NCBI RefSeq assembly: GCF_030536915.1
Contig: NZ_JAUNPC010000020.1
Location: 1 to 40,537 of the forward strand
Origin: Paracoccus sp. (in: a-proteobacteria)
GTDB taxonomy: Bacteria; Pseudomonadota; Alphaproteobacteria; Rhodobacterales; Rhodobacteraceae
Length of the DNA: 40,537 bases
Direction of reading: 5' to 3'
The notes beneath the pieces are model-generated. The model did not search any database and was not told where the DNA came from. It saw only the letters and a list, made by a program, of their open reading frames with translations. Positions within the stretch are counted from its first letter, which is position 1. Each line of letters opens with the position of its first letter. Positions 27,864 to 37,639 of this stretch are shown here, in pieces. The translations under genes and the position numbers were made by a program.

Positions 27864-29885
27864 TCACAGCAGCGCCTTGACCTTTGCCACCGTGGCCTCG
27901 GGGGTGATGCCGAACTCCTTGTAAAGCCGGTCAGCGGGGGCCGAGGCGCCGAAGCCGGTCATGCCGACGAAGTCCTGACGCTTCCAGTCTCCGCGCTCGC
28001 CCATGAGCAGCCAGTCCCAGGGCTGGCGGACGGCGGCCTCGATGGCGACGCGGACCGGGCCTTCGGGCAGGACCTCGGCGCGATAATCCTCGGGCTGGTC
28101 GCGGAACAGTTCCATGCAGGGGACCGAGACGACGCGGATGGGAGTGCCCTCGGCTTCAAGGGTTTCCGCGGCCTTGAGGGCGATCTCCACCTCGGAGCCG
28201 GAGGCCATGAGGATCGCCTTCGGTTGGCTTGATGCTTCGCGCAGGATATAGGCGCCCTTGGCGGTCAAGTTCTCGGGCGTATGTTCCGTCCGCACCGTGG
28301 GCAGGTTCTGCCGCGACAGCGCGAGGACCGAAGGCGTCGAGTCGGTGGTCAGCGCCAGTTCCCAGGCCTCGGCGGTTTCCACCAGGTCGGCGGGGCGGAA
28401 GGTCCAGGTGTTGGGGGTGGCGCGCAGCATGGCCAGATGCTCGACCGGCTGGTGGGTGGGGCCGTCCTCGCCCAGACCGATGGAATCGTGGGTCATGACG
28501 TAGACCACCGGAACCCCCATCAGCGCCGACAGGCGCATCGCGCCGCGGGCGTAGTCGGTGAAGACTAGGAAGGTCCCGCCATAAGGGCGGAAGCCGCCGT
28601 GCAGGGCGAGGCCGTTCATCGCAGCGGCCATGCCGTGTTCGCGGATGCCCCAGTGGACATAGCGGCCCGCGCGGTTCTGCGCGTCGAAGATGCCGAGGTC
28701 GCGGGTCTTGGTGTTGTTCGAGCCGGTCAGGTCGGCCGAGCCGCCGATGGTTTCCGGCAGGATCGGGTTCACGACCTCAAGCACCATCTCGGACGCCTTG
28801 CGGGTGGCGACCTTGGGTTTCTCGGCGCTGGCCTTTTCCTTCAGCGCCGCGATGGCGGGGGCCAGCGCCTCGTTCGGCTCACCGGCCACGCGCGAGGCGA
28901 AGGCGTTGCGCTGGTCGGCGGGCAGGGCGTCCACGCGGGTCGCCCAAGCCTCGCGGTCGGCCTTTCCGCGAGCGCCGATCTCGCGCCAGCGGGCGACCAG
29001 TTCGTCAGGCAGGTCGAACGCCTCATGCTCCCATGCATAAGCGAGGCGGGTGGCCGCGATCTCCTCGGCCCCCAGCGGCGAGCCATGGACGCCCGAGGTG
29101 CCGCCCTTCTTGGCCGAGCCGTAGCCGATGGTCGTGTTGCAGGCGACCAGCACCGGGCGGCCGTCGTCCTCTTTTGCGGCGGTCAGCGCCTGGTCGATAT
29201 CTGCCGGGTCGTGGCCGTCGCAGGAGAGCGTGCGCCAGCCCGCGGCCTCGAACCGCTTGAGCTGGTCGGTCGAATCCGACAGCGACACGGCGCCGTCGAT
29301 GGTGATCCGGTTGTCGTCCCAAAGAACGATCAGCCGGCCCAGGCGCAGGTGACCGGCAAGGGTGATCGCCTCCTGGCTGATGCCTTCCATCAGGCAGCCG
29401 TCGCCGGCGATGACCCAGGTGCGGTGGTCGCACAGTTCCTCGCCGAACTCGGCGCGCATCTTGGCCTCGGCCATGGCGAAGCCGACCGAGGTCGCAAGGC
29501 CCTGGCCAAGCGGGCCGGTGGTGGTTTCCACGCCCTCGGCATGGCCGTATTCCGGGTGCCCCGCCGTCGCCGCGCCCCATTGGCGGAAGTTGCGGATCTG
29601 GTCGAGCGTCATCTGCTCGAACCCCGTCAGGTGCAGCAGCGAATAGATCAGCATGGACCCGTGGCCCGCCGACAGGATGAAGCGGTCGCGGTCGAACCAG
29701 TGTGGGGCGCTGGCGTCGAACTTGAGATGCTTGCCCCACAACACGGTGGCGACATCGGCCATGCCCATCGGCATCCCGGGATGGCCCGAGTTCGCGGCCT
29801 CGACCGCGTCCATCGACAGCACGCGGATCGCGCTGGCGAGGCTCCAGTGGTCGGGATCGGCAAGTCGGCGCGCGGAAAGGGGCAT
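27864..29885 (-). CDS. tkt: Transketolase
   Basis: A 673-residue thiamine-diphosphate enzyme that moves two-carbon units between sugar phosphates in the pentose phosphate pathway and, where present, the Calvin cycle. Key parts: [55 protein letters not shown], the diphosphate motif [13 protein letters not shown], and in the pyrimidine domain [19 protein letters not shown] with [21 protein letters not shown]. Length is standard. The start is the ATG at 29885 giving [14 protein letters not shown]. It is transcribed alone from a promoter about 35 bases upstream. No Calvin-cycle genes are nearby, so a housekeeping role is likely. Confidence 0.97.
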   Translation of the reverse strand: MPLSARRLADPDHWSLASAIRVLSMDAVEAANSGHPGMPMGMADVATVLWGKHLKFDASAPHWFDRDRFILSAGHGSMLIYSLLHLTGFEQMTLDQIRNFRQWGAATAGHPEYGHAEGVETTTGPLGQGLATSVGFAMAEAKMRAEFGEELCDHRTWVIAGDGCLMEGISQEAITLAGHLRLGRLIVLWDDNRITIDGAVSLSDSTDQLKRFEAAGWRTLSCDGHDPADIDQALTAAKEDDGRPVLVACNTTIGYGSAKKGGTSGVHGSPLGAEEIAATRLAYAWEHEAFDLPDELVARWREIGARGKADREAWATRVDALPADQRNAFASRVAGEPNEALAPAIAALKEKASAEKPKVATRKASEMVLEVVNPILPETIGGSADLTGSNNTKTRDLGIFDAQNRAGRYVHWGIREHGMAAAMNGLALHGGFRPYGGTFLVFTDYARGAMRLSALMGVPVVYVMTHDSIGLGEDGPTHQPVEHLAMLRATPNTWTFRPADLVETAEAWELALTTDSTPSVLALSRQNLPTVRTEHTPENLTAKGAYILREASSQPKAILMASGSEVEIALKAAETLEAEGTPIRVVSVPCMELFRDQPEDYRAEVLPEGPVRVAIEAAVRQPWDWLLMGERGDWKRQDFVGMTGFGASAPADRLYKEFGITPEATVAKVKALL

Positions 29886-29916
29886 GGGGCGGCTCCGGGG
29901 TTCAGGGGTTGGCAGG

Positions 29917-29945
29917 GTGATAGGCATCGGTCCGGCCGGTTGCAA
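29917..29945 (-). promoter_or_regulatory. Putative tkt promoter
   Basis: On the minus strand TTGCAA (29945-29940), a 17-base spacer and TATCAC (29922-29917), with predicted transcription starting near 29910, 25 bases before the ATG. Confidence 0.45.
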
Positions 29946-30232
29946 GCTGCGGGCGATGGCTGACGTGGCGGTGCCGCACCGGGACGGCGCTCCTCGAGTT
30001 CTGGCCATGGCTGTCCCAAGGCATCCTCCCGCTCCCTTCCAGCGCCGGGATGATCAGCAGAGCGGCTTTGCAGCCGGCTTGCAGCTGCCCATCCGGACGC
30101 GCCGCGCATGTCATGGTGAGGGACCGAAGGACGTGGTGGCTGCCGCAATTTCGGGCGGCCGGTGCGGATGCGCTTGCCGCCCGCGCCCGATCCGATGCGG
30201 CGCAGGCGGGGATGGTCTCTGGCGTCATTCAC
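29946..30232. other. Gap between xerD and tkt; no gene seen
   Basis: About 290 bases. Both strands have open frames of 60-110 codons, but their amino-acid make-up is that of chance frames in GC-rich DNA, and no ribosome binding site or familiar motif was seen. There is a partial tandem GCTTTGCAGCCGGCTTGCAG at about 30064-30083 and no obvious terminator for xerD. Confidence 0.4.
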
Positions 30233-31237
30233 CTATGAAGATGAGGAACGGGCGCGGGCAAGCGGATGATGGTTCAGGACCAGCTCGCGCATCCGCTCGT
30301 CGAGGACATGGGTGTAGATCTCGGTCGTGCCGAGGTCGGCGTGGCCGAGCAGGGTCTGGATCGCCCGCAGGTCGGCGCCGCCTTCCAGCAGATGCGTGGC
30401 AAAGGCGTGCCGCAGGACATGGGGCGTGACCTTGCCCGGTGGCAGCCCCGCCGCTGCCGCGAGATTCGCGAGCATCCCGTGGAACGCCTGCCGGGTCATG
30501 TGGCCGGCGGCCCCGGCGGCCGGGAACAGCCAGCGCGCGCCCTGGCCTGCGACCAGCCGGCCCAGCGCGCTGTCGGCGGCGGCCCTGTCGCGCAGCACCA
30601 GCCAGCGGGCGACGGCGGCGCGGGCGGGGCCGGTCAGGGGGACCATGCGCTCGCGCCCGCCCTTGCCGCGGATCAGCAGCAGTTCGGGGTCGCCCCGCAG
30701 CGCCGCCACGGGCAGCGAGACAAGCTCGCTGACCCGCATTCCGGTCGCATAGATCAGCTCCATCGCGGCGGTGTTGCGGGCGCGGTCCTCGGGCGTCGCG
30801 CCATGGGTCTGGACGGCGTCGAGCAGGCGGCCGACCTCGGCCTGGCTCAGCACCTTGGGCAGCCGCTGGCCGCGGCCGGGACCGGCCAGGCGGATCGCCG
30901 GGTCGTCCTCGCGCCAGTTCTCGTCCAGCGCGAAGCGGGTGAACTGGCGGATCGCCGAGAGCCTGCGGGCGCGGGTGGCGCGGGACAGGCCTTCGGCCTC
31001 GCAGGCCGACAGGTAGGCCTCGATGTCCTCGCGCGTCATGGTGGTCAGCGTCGTCCCCTGCCGCGCGGCCCATGCGGCGAGGTCGGCAAGGTCGCGCCCA
31101 TAGGCCAGCAGCGTGTTGTGCGCGGCCCCCGCCTCGGCCGCCTGCGCGTCCAGAAAGGCGCCGACGCGGCGCAGGTCCTCGGCCGCGCCCTTGTCCTGCC
31201 GCGCGGGCGGGCGGCCGGGGCGGCGCGGGCCGCTCAT
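30233..31237 (-). CDS. xerD: Site-specific tyrosine recombinase XerD
   Basis: A 334-residue tyrosine recombinase that, with XerC and FtsK, resolves chromosome dimers at dif. The N-terminal SAM-like domain (about 20-105) is followed by the catalytic domain with the full active-site set: R168 (GMRVSEL), K192 (GKGGRER), H273 and R276 ([12 protein letters not shown]), H299 (GHADL) and nucleophile Y308 (EIYTHV). The ending LVLNHHPLA favours XerD over XerC. Position in an operon with envelope proteins, not phage genes, supports the housekeeping role. The ATG at 31237 overlaps the stop of the gene before it (ATGA). The N-terminal 15 residues are Arg/Pro-rich and may be longer than in relatives. Confidence 0.93.
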   Translation of the reverse strand: MSGPRRPGRPPARQDKGAAEDLRRVGAFLDAQAAEAGAAHNTLLAYGRDLADLAAWAARQGTTLTTMTREDIEAYLSACEAEGLSRATRARRLSAIRQFTRFALDENWREDDPAIRLAGPGRGQRLPKVLSQAEVGRLLDAVQTHGATPEDRARNTAAMELIYATGMRVSELVSLPVAALRGDPELLLIRGKGGRERMVPLTGPARAAVARWLVLRDRAAADSALGRLVAGQGARWLFPAAGAAGHMTRQAFHGMLANLAAAAGLPPGKVTPHVLRHAFATHLLEGGADLRAIQTLLGHADLGTTEIYTHVLDERMRELVLNHHPLARARSSSS

Positions 31238-32844
31238 CGGCGGGGGCCGCCCATGTGCTCGGTCAGCAGCAGCTCGACGGCGGCAAGGCGGGCGTCTGCG
31301 GGCTGGCCCAGTTCGACCATCCGGCGCAGGCCGTTTCCGGCGCGGGCAATGTCGCCGTCCAGCCCCGCCTCGACATCTGCCATGGCGGAGAGCAGCGCGA
31401 GGCCGCGGCCCTCGGGCGGGGCTTCGGGCAGGGGCCTGGCCGCCAGCGCCTCGGCAAAGGCGGCGCCGGTGCTGTCCGCCGGAAAGGCGGCAGCCGCACC
31501 GGGGTCGCCCTGCGCCAGCGCCAGCAGGGGGCGGTCATGCGCAGGCACGTCGCCCGGCGGCGTGCCCGGAACCCCGGTCAGCAGCCGCAGATGCGCCGCC
31601 GTCTCGGCCGCCCCCTCGTCCACCGCCAGCCCCGAAAGCGCGGGGCCGATCAGCCGCGCGAAGGGCAGGATCAGCCCCGCCTGCAGGAACAGCGAGGCCG
31701 CATCCGGCAGTTCAGCCGAAACCGTCGCCGCATCGCCCGCTTCCAGCGCCGCATCAAGCCGCTGGAACGCGGCGGCCCGGTCCCAGACCCCCCCCGAGGC
31801 GGCGGGTCGCTGGTCCAGATAGGCCGCGGCCAGCGGTGCGGGGTCGATTGCGCCGGCGCGGGCCAGCCGTTCGGCCGCGTCCAGCCGCGCCTTCCAGCCG
31901 CCGTTGCCGTTCAGGTCGGCCCAGGCAAAGGCCAGCGGCAGGTCCGCCGTCGCAAGGGGCTGGCCGATGGCCTCGAACAGCCGGAACTCCAGCGGCGTGA
32001 CCTGCGCGGGATCGGGCAGCGGCTCGGATAGGTCGGTCGAACCGTCGTCAAGAAAACGCTCCAGCAGCGCCACGGTCTGGGGCGGCATCATTCCGCCCGC
32101 CCGCGCCCCGTGCAGCGTCAGCGCGGCGGCGTTCCAGTCGCCTTCCCGCGCGAGGCAGTAGATGCGCGCGCCGAGATCCGGGGCGAGGCCGGGGCGCAGG
32201 CCCATCGTGGCGCAGACCTCGTCCGCGGTGTCGCGCAGCAGGGCGATGTCGAAGCGGCGGGCAAAGCGCGCCCCGTCCGACCAGCCCGCCGATTGCAACA
32301 GCGCATCGGCGTCGTCCAGCCGCCCGGCCGCAATCAGCCGATCCACGCGGGCAAGGAACAGCCGCCCTTCGTCACCGGCAGCGGCGCCCCCGGGGGGCTG
32401 AAGCTGCGCCGTCAGCATCCGCTGGAACAGCGAGCGGTTGGCGGCAAGGCGCGGCTGGGCGGTGGCGATCGCCTGCGTCACCTCTCCGGCGGGTGCGGCG
32501 CCCCACAGGTCGCGGGGCAGCCGCGCGGCCTCGGCCGGGATCGCGCCCTTGGTGTCGGGATTGCCGTCCGACAGCCGCATCACCCCCACCGGTGGCGGCG
32601 CGGCCGAGGTCGCAAGCTCGCGCGGCGGCTTCAGGGTCGCCGGGCGGCCCGGTGGCGGGTCCGAGCGGCGGCGCTGTGCCTCGAAGGGCGCAGGCTCGCC
32701 CGGACGCCAGCCGGTCACGGGCGGGCGAGGGGGCGCGGTGCCGCCCAGCCAGTCGCTGGCCGCCGCGGGGGCGCCGGTTCCCTGCGCGAATGCCGGTCCC
32801 GCAGTGGTCAGCGCGGCGAGCAGGGCGAGATCAGTCCAGCGCAT
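31234..32844 (-). CDS. Exported protein of unknown function, helical-repeat type
   Basis: A 536-residue protein with a signal peptide (cleavage likely after AFA at 20), so periplasmic or secreted. Residues about 22-110 are Pro/Arg/Ala-rich and look disordered. From about 115 the chain is rich in paired helices such as [26 protein letters not shown] and [25 protein letters not shown], like TPR/Sel1-type solenoids. A Cys pair at about 210 and 228 (EVCATMG, IYCLARE) could form a disulfide. I do not recognise a named family; similar proteins seem to accompany xerD in Rhodobacterales. It overlaps the 71-residue gene by 14 bases and xerD by 4, so the three are made together. Confidence 0.7.
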   Translation of the reverse strand: MRWTDLALLAALTTAGPAFAQGTGAPAAASDWLGGTAPPRPPVTGWRPGEPAPFEAQRRRSDPPPGRPATLKPPRELATSAAPPPVGVMRLSDGNPDTKGAIPAEAARLPRDLWGAAPAGEVTQAIATAQPRLAANRSLFQRMLTAQLQPPGGAAAGDEGRLFLARVDRLIAAGRLDDADALLQSAGWSDGARFARRFDIALLRDTADEVCATMGLRPGLAPDLGARIYCLAREGDWNAAALTLHGARAGGMMPPQTVALLERFLDDGSTDLSEPLPDPAQVTPLEFRLFEAIGQPLATADLPLAFAWADLNGNGGWKARLDAAERLARAGAIDPAPLAAAYLDQRPAASGGVWDRAAAFQRLDAALEAGDAATVSAELPDAASLFLQAGLILPFARLIGPALSGLAVDEGAAETAAHLRLLTGVPGTPPGDVPAHDRPLLALAQGDPGAAAAFPADSTGAAFAEALAARPLPEAPPEGRGLALLSAMADVEAGLDGDIARAGNGLRRMVELGQPADARLAAVELLLTEHMGGPRR

Positions 32845-33046
32845 CGGGATCGTCTTGCTCCTGGGGTACGGCGGGCGCGACAGCCGGCGCCGCTGCCGGA
32901 GCGGTGGCGGGGGGAAGGTTCAGGTCAAGCTCGACCGGGACGTGGATCGGCCTGGGGTCGGCGGTCATGTCACCGAAATAGGCATAGCCCACCAGTGCGA
33001 TCACGCCCGCCACGGCAAGGAAGATGATGACGCGCAGCAGCCGCAT
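32831..33046 (-). CDS. Small single-span membrane protein of unknown function
   Basis: A 71-residue protein: one membrane span (residues 4-24, LRVIIFLAVAGVIALVGYAY), then a Pro/Ala-rich segment and an acidic end ([10 protein letters not shown]), most probably facing the periplasm. The ATG at 33046 has AAGGA 6 bases upstream. It is the first gene of the xerD operon and overlaps the next gene by 14 bases in another frame. No known function. It could be an anchor or partner for the exported protein encoded next. Confidence 0.75.
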   Translation of the reverse strand: MRLLRVIIFLAVAGVIALVGYAYFGDMTADPRPIHVPVELDLNLPPATAPAAAPAVAPAVPQEQDDPDALD

Positions 33047-33142
33047 GGACAGATCCTTTCCTTCGCGGCCCGCCAACTTGCGGCTGGCACGCCTTCGCGC
33101 CATCCGATAACCCGTTGCCGCGCCGGTTGAAAGCCGCGACCC

Positions 33143-33173
33143 TTGCACGGGACCGAGAGCGGATAGCTAAAAT
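33143..33173 (+). promoter_or_regulatory. Putative aroK promoter
   Basis: TTGCAC (33143-33148) and TAAAAT (33168-33173), with 19 bases between them, or 18 if CTAAAA is taken. The -10 box is close to consensus; the spacer is long. It lies in the 170-base gap that also serves the divergent xerD operon. Confidence 0.35.
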
Positions 33174-33217
33174 CCCGTGGTCTTCCACCCCGCGCCTTGT
33201 ATTTGAGCGAGTCGACC

Positions 33218-33781
33218 ATGCCGGAGGCGAAAGGAACGAAAGCGGTGAAACGCAGCATCGTGCTGATCGGCATGATGGGGGCCGGCAAATCGGCGGTCGG
33301 GGCCGAGCTTGGCCGCCGTCTCGGCGTGCCCGTCCTTGACACCGACACCGAGATCGAGCGTGCCGCCGCCGCCTCCATCCCCGAGATCTTCGCCCGCGAC
33401 GGCGAGGCTTTCTTCCGCGCCCGCGAATCCGAGGTGCTGGCCCGCGTGCTGCGCGGCCCGCCCGGCATCGTCTCGACCGGCGGCGGGGCCTTTCTGCGCC
33501 CCGAGAACCGGGCGATCATCTCGGCTGCGGGCGTGTCGGTCTGGCTGGACCCCGCGCTTTCGACGCTGTGGCGCAGGGTCAAGCAGAAGCCCACGCGGCC
33601 ATTGCTGCAGACCAAAGACCCGCGCGGCACGCTGGAACGCCTGCTGGCCGAGCGCGCGCCGGTCTATGCCCTGGCCGACATCACCCTGGCCGTGCAGGAC
33701 CGCGACACGGTCGAGGCCACCGCGACGCGGGTCCTCGACGCCATCCGCGCCGCCTGTCCCGACATCCTGGAGCCCGCATGA
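33218..33781 (+). CDS. aroK: Shikimate kinase
   Basis: A 187-residue kinase that phosphorylates shikimate at the 3-hydroxyl with ATP, in the pathway to aromatic amino acids. The P-loop is GMMGAGKS (18-25), with the shikimate-binding DTDTEIE (D41, D43), [10 protein letters not shown] and the [13 protein letters not shown] loop; RPLL near 118 is the lid. The start is taken as ATG at 33218; GTG at 33245 would remove nine residues that lie before the first strand and is a fair alternative. The stop overlaps the aroB start as ATGA, so the two enzymes are translationally coupled, an arrangement common in proteobacteria. Confidence 0.95.
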   Translation: MPEAKGTKAVKRSIVLIGMMGAGKSAVGAELGRRLGVPVLDTDTEIERAAAASIPEIFARDGEAFFRARESEVLARVLRGPPGIVSTGGGAFLRPENRAIISAAGVSVWLDPALSTLWRRVKQKPTRPLLQTKDPRGTLERLLAERAPVYALADITLAVQDRDTVEATATRVLDAIRAACPDILEPA

Positions 33782-34878
33782 TCCGCACCGTCCCCGTCGC
33801 CCTGGGCGAGCGTTCCTATGACGTCCGCATCGGCCCCGGCCTGATCGACCGCGCAGGCGAGGAAATCGCCCCGCTGCTGTCCCGCCCCCGCGTGGCGGTC
33901 CTGACGGATGAGCGGGTCGCCGCCCTGCACCTGCCCGCCCTGACCGATGCCTTGGACCGCGCGGGAATCGGGTCCTCGTCACTGGCGCTGCCTGCGGGCG
34001 AGGCCACGAAAAGCTGGGATCAGCTTGGCCATGCGGTCGAATGGCTGCTGGCCGAGCGGATCGAGCGGCGCGACATCGTGATCGCGCTGGGCGGGGGCGT
34101 GATCGGCGATCTCGCGGGCTTCGCCGCGGCAATCCTGCGCCGGGGGGTGCGCTTCGTGCAACTGCCGACGACGCTTCTGGCGCAGGTGGACAGTTCCGTG
34201 GGTGGCAAGACGGGGATCAACTCGCCCCACGGCAAGAACCTGATCGGGGCGTTTCATCAACCCAGCCTCGTGCTGGCGGATACGGATGTGCTGGCGACCC
34301 TGCCAGAGCGCGATTTCAGCGCGGGTTATGGCGAGGTCGTGAAATACGGGCTGCTGGGGGATGCGGATTTCTTCGGCTGGCTTGAGCAGAACGGGCCGCG
34401 CCTGCGCCGGGACCAGGAGGCGCTGATCCATGCGGTGGCCCATTCCGTTGCCATGAAGGCCGCCATCGTCGCCCGCGACGAGACCGAGCAGGGCGACCGC
34501 GCGCTGCTGAACCTCGGGCACACCTTCGGCCATGCGCTTGAGGCTGCGACCGGCTATTCCGACCGGCTGCTGCATGGCGAGGGGGTGGCGATCGGCTGCG
34601 CGCTGGCCTTTGACCTGTCAGCGCGGCTGGGCCTCTGCCCGCAGGAGGACCCGAGCCGTGTCGGCGCGCATCTCGCGGCGATGGGGATGCCCGCGCGACT
34701 GTCGGACATTCCGGGCGATCTGCCCGACGACGCCGGCCTGATCGCGCTGATGGGGCAGGACAAGAAGGTTGTGGACGGACGGCTGCGGCTGATCCTCGCG
34801 CATGGGATCGGGCGGGCCTTCGTGGCGTCTGACGTCGATCCGGACGCGATTGGCGCGACGCTTTCGCAGGCCCGATGA
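33778..34878 (+). CDS. aroB: 3-dehydroquinate synthase
   Basis: A 366-residue NAD- and divalent-metal-dependent enzyme that cyclises DAHP to 3-dehydroquinate, the second step of the shikimate pathway. The family segments are intact: [16 protein letters not shown] (NAD site), [35 protein letters not shown], and the metal ligands E186 in [10 protein letters not shown]248 in [10 protein letters not shown] and H266 in LHGEGVAIG. Length is usual. It shares the aroK promoter, starting inside the last codons of aroK. The two functions (kinase and synthase) are separate polypeptides here. Confidence 0.97.
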   Translation: MIRTVPVALGERSYDVRIGPGLIDRAGEEIAPLLSRPRVAVLTDERVAALHLPALTDALDRAGIGSSSLALPAGEATKSWDQLGHAVEWLLAERIERRDIVIALGGGVIGDLAGFAAAILRRGVRFVQLPTTLLAQVDSSVGGKTGINSPHGKNLIGAFHQPSLVLADTDVLATLPERDFSAGYGEVVKYGLLGDADFFGWLEQNGPRLRRDQEALIHAVAHSVAMKAAIVARDETEQGDRALLNLGHTFGHALEAATGYSDRLLHGEGVAIGCALAFDLSARLGLCPQEDPSRVGAHLAAMGMPARLSDIPGDLPDDAGLIALMGQDKKVVDGRLRLILAHGIGRAFVASDVDPDAIGATLSQAR

Positions 34879-34945
34879 TCGGCTTTACCCCCCCTTAACC
34901 CTCGGGGTAGTAAGAGCGGATTCGACACCCCTGAAGGAGCCGCAC

Positions 34946-35458
34946 ATGGCAGGCAGCGTCAACAAGGTCATCCTGATCGGCAACCTGGGACAGGACCCTG
35001 AAATCCGCACCTTCCAGAACGGCGGCAAGATCGCCAACCTGCGGATCGCCACCTCGGAAACCTGGAAGGACCGCAACTCGGGCGAGCGGCGTGAGCGGAC
35101 GGAATGGCATTCGGTCGTGATCCATTCGGAACCGCTGGTCCGCGTGGCCGAGCAGTATCTGAAGAAGGGGATGAAGGTTTATCTGGAAGGGCAACTGGAA
35201 ACCCGCAAATGGCAGGACCAGTCCGGCAACGACCGCTATTCGACCGAGGTCGCGCTGCGCCCCTTCCGCAGCGAGCTGACGATGCTTGACAGCCGGGGCG
35301 GTGGCGGTGGCGGGGGACAGGGCGGCGGCTTCGGAGGCAGCTCGCGCGGTGGCTATGACGAGGGCTACGGCGACCCTGACCGCGGCTCTTCCGGCGGCGG
35401 CGCGGGCGGCGGACAGGGCCGGAACACGCCGGACTTCGATGATGAGATTCCTTTTTGA
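34946..35458 (+). CDS. ssb: Single-stranded DNA-binding protein
   Basis: A 170-residue SSB that protects single-stranded DNA in replication, recombination and repair. Residues 4-112 form the OB fold ([42 protein letters not shown]). A Gly-rich linker (about 120-160) follows, and the conserved acidic tip DFDDEIPF at the C-terminus binds partner proteins. The ATG at 34946 has AAGGAG 7 bases upstream. It has its own gap after aroB and a strong terminator 25 bases past the stop, so it is a single-gene unit. No LexA-like box was noticed upstream. Confidence 0.97.
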   Translation: MAGSVNKVILIGNLGQDPEIRTFQNGGKIANLRIATSETWKDRNSGERRERTEWHSVVIHSEPLVRVAEQYLKKGMKVYLEGQLETRKWQDQSGNDRYSTEVALRPFRSELTMLDSRGGGGGGGQGGGFGGSSRGGYDEGYGDPDRGSSGGGAGGGQGRNTPDFDDEIPF

Positions 35459-35483
35459 TCAATAACCTATAGCATGATTTCCG

Positions 35484-35512
35484 AAAGATCGGCGATTTTT
35501 CGCCGATCTTTT
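35484..35512 (+). terminator. ssb terminator
   Basis: AAAGATCGGCGA-TTTT-TCGCCGATCTTT is a perfect 12-bp stem with a T4 loop, ending in TTTT on the plus strand and preceded by AAA; it could act in both directions. Confidence 0.85.
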
Positions 35513-35607
35513 GCAAGGTCGCCCGCTTGGCTGCACGCGGTGACTGGCACGGAAGCCGGTTTCGGGTATCGTGCCGGTAAAACGATAAGCGGCGAGGGAG
35601 TTTCCTG

Positions 35608-36261
35608 ATGAACGCAGTGATCGCGAACGTGACGCGGTGGGCCAAGGTCACCGCGCTGGCCTTTGCCGGCCTCGCGGTGGCTGTCCCGGCACAGGCGGAT
35701 GGCCTGCGGCTGGGCGGCACGTCCTCCAAGTCCAGGGTGGCGCAGTTCCAGAAGCAGACGCAACTGATGGATTCGCGTTTGGCGGCACAATACCAGCGGT
35801 CCCAGCGGCTGCGGCCCGATGCCGGCAGGGAACGGACGGTGACGGTCATCAGCCTCGACGGCAGCGCCGGGTCGATCCCGCGCTATACCGGCAACCAGCG
35901 CAGCAAGTACCTGCCCCATGCCCGCGCCGCCGCCCGCAAGCATGGCATCCCCGAGGATCTGTTCCTGCGTCTCGTCCAGCAGGAATCGGGCTGGAACGCC
36001 GGGGCGCGTTCGCACAAGGGCGCCACGGGGCTGGCGCAACTGATGCCGGCGACTGCGGCCAAGCTGGGCGTGAACCCGAACGATCCCGTCCAGAACCTGG
36101 ACGGCGGCGCGCGCTACCTGCGGATGATGTACAACACCTTCGGCGACTGGCGGCTGGCGCTGGCGGCCTATAACGCCGGGCCGGGGGCCGTGACCAAGCA
36201 CAAGGGCATCCCGCCCTATCGCGAGACCCGCAACTACGTCCGCATCATCGCCGGCGGCTGA
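35608..36261 (+). CDS. Exported lytic transglycosylase (SLT domain)
   Basis: A 217-residue peptidoglycan-cleaving enzyme. The signal peptide ends after AQA at 30. The SLT (Slt70-like lysozyme fold) domain occupies about 100-210, with catalytic Glu126 in [37 protein letters not shown] and the [10 protein letters not shown] motif. It cuts the glycan strand with formation of 1,6-anhydro-MurNAc, needed for remodelling or insertion of envelope machines. The ATG at 35608 has GAGGGAG upstream. It lies between the ssb terminator and a convergent glycosyltransferase gene and forms its own transcription unit. Residues 30-95 are a linker with no recognised domain. Confidence 0.92.
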   Translation: MNAVIANVTRWAKVTALAFAGLAVAVPAQADGLRLGGTSSKSRVAQFQKQTQLMDSRLAAQYQRSQRLRPDAGRERTVTVISLDGSAGSIPRYTGNQRSKYLPHARAAARKHGIPEDLFLRLVQQESGWNAGARSHKGATGLAQLMPATAAKLGVNPNDPVQNLDGGARYLRMMYNTFGDWRLALAAYNAGPGAVTKHKGIPPYRETRNYVRIIAGG

Positions 36262-36281
36262 GCTGCCGGTGCCATCGGCAC

Positions 36282-36308
36282 GCAAGGGCAGCGTTTCGCG
36301 GCCCTTGC
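36282..36308. terminator. Terminator between convergent transglycosylase and glycosyltransferase genes
   Basis: GCAAGGGC (36282-36289) pairs with GCCCTTGC (36301-36308) in an 8-bp stem, with an inner GCG-TTT-CGC. It lies 20 bases after one stop and 5 bases before the other, so it probably serves both directions, although no T run is present. Confidence 0.55.
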
Positions 36309-36312
36309 TGAT

Positions 36313-37542
36313 TCAGCGTCCCGCACGGATCGCGTCGATCTCGGCCTTCAGCCGGGCGATGCTGGTGGGCCAGCCCCAGTTTGCCAGCGCGTAGAGGCGG
36401 GGGTTGTAGTCGGCGTGACGCTCGATCAGGCGCCCCATCGCGGCGGCGAAGTCCTCGCCCGGCGCGGCGGCAAGGCCGGTTTCCGGGGCGATGTACTGCA
36501 GCCCGCAGACGAGATCCGCATTCGCCAGCACCGGCAGCCCGGCCAACTGGTATTCGGTCAGGATCGCGGGCGCGCCGTCATGCTGGCCGCAGACCACGCC
36601 GATGCGGGCGCGGTTGATCTGGCGGTTCACCTCGTCATGCGGCAGCGGGCCAACGATTTCCACGTCAAGTCCGCGTTGCGCGGCGTCCGCGCGCAGTTCC
36701 TCGGTCATGTGGCCGTAGCCCACGACCAGCAGCGCGGTGGTGCCGGGGCGGCGTTCCAGCGCGTCGAACAGGATGTCGTGCCGCTTGTAGGGCTGGGTGC
36801 AGGCCACATAGACCACGTCGCGGTCCTTGGGCGCGCCCGTCGGGTGGAAGGTGTCGCCCGAGGCAAACTCGGGGCCGATGGGCAGCACCAGGCAGCGCGC
36901 GCCGGGAATGCGGGCCCGGATCTCGTCGGACTGCCACTCGGCCCCGGTCAGGAACAGGTCGAAGCGGCGGGCCACCTCATCGGGCAGCCGCAGCGCGGGC
37001 GCGTCGATCGAGTTGTAGATCGTGACCGCGCCCTTGCAGGCCTCCATCAGCGCCGCATCGACGCCAAGGCCCCAGACGCAGAGCACATCCGGCGCCCCAT
37101 GCGCCGCGACATGGGCCAGCGCCTCGGCCGAGCCGTAAGGCGCAGGGCCGTCCGCCCGGAACACCCGGCGGGTCAGGCCGGGGCGCGCGGGATCGGGCGT
37201 GCCGCAGGGGCGGTTGCAGTCGGCGTCGGACTCCCCGTCGCGGCCCGCGAAGCTCCAGATCTCGGCGGCGTCCACGAGGCTTGAAGCCACGGCGGCCAAG
37301 GGCAGGCGTTCGAGATAGCCGCCGGTCACGCGAACCTCGGCACGGTCAGCCGCGGGGGGCAGGGCACCAGAGGCCGCTTCGCCCGATGCCCGAGGTTCGG
37401 GCGGGACCTGCGAGCAGAAGTCCGAGATGGCGACGATTCGCGCGGGACGGGATCGCTGCACCTTGCCAGAGGGCGACAGGGGAGAGGAGTCCCTCGTCCC
37501 GACAGGATCGAGGGCAGCATCAAGGACGGCGGGATCAAGCAC
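36313..37542 (-). CDS. Glycosyltransferase family 1/4-like protein
   Basis: A 409-residue GT-B-type glycosyltransferase without membrane spans. The donor domain is the clear part: VYVACTQPYKRHDILFDALE, ALLVVGYGHMTEELRADAAQ, GPLPHDEVNRQINRARIGVV, and GAPAILTEYQLAGLPVLAN, where the Glu-rich donor-site motif is TEYQLAGLP. The acceptor half (about 40-200) is poorly conserved. The start at GTG 37542 is uncertain: the first 50 residues are not like a GT fold and include a run of LDP/LDA repeats, so the true start may be further in. The sugar and acceptor are unknown; capsule, LPS core or exopolysaccharide are all possible. It has no neighbours of that pathway here. Confidence 0.72.
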   Translation of the reverse strand: MLDPAVLDAALDPVGTRDSSPLSPSGKVQRSRPARIVAISDFCSQVPPEPRASGEAASGALPPAADRAEVRVTGGYLERLPLAAVASSLVDAAEIWSFAGRDGESDADCNRPCGTPDPARPGLTRRVFRADGPAPYGSAEALAHVAAHGAPDVLCVWGLGVDAALMEACKGAVTIYNSIDAPALRLPDEVARRFDLFLTGAEWQSDEIRARIPGARCLVLPIGPEFASGDTFHPTGAPKDRDVVYVACTQPYKRHDILFDALERRPGTTALLVVGYGHMTEELRADAAQRGLDVEIVGPLPHDEVNRQINRARIGVVCGQHDGAPAILTEYQLAGLPVLANADLVCGLQYIAPETGLAAAPGEDFAAAMGRLIERHADYNPRLYALANWGWPTSIARLKAEIDAIRAGR

Positions 37543-37639
37543 GATGGGGTCCAGCGAGGCAGGGAAATCTCATCCCTGCGCTAGCATGCCAAAATATGTC
37601 ATGACAGATGCGCCCTTGTCCTCGGTCGCGGGCCGGGCT

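Noticed and set aside
29902-30228. 108-codon minus-strand frame between xerD and tkt
   Set aside because: No ribosome binding site, chance-like composition, and the tkt promoter overlaps its end.
30233-31237. Tyrosine recombinase as a sign of a phage or integrative element
   Set aside because: All features match housekeeping XerD, it is embedded in a chromosomal operon, and no att repeats, phage genes or tRNA target were seen nearby.
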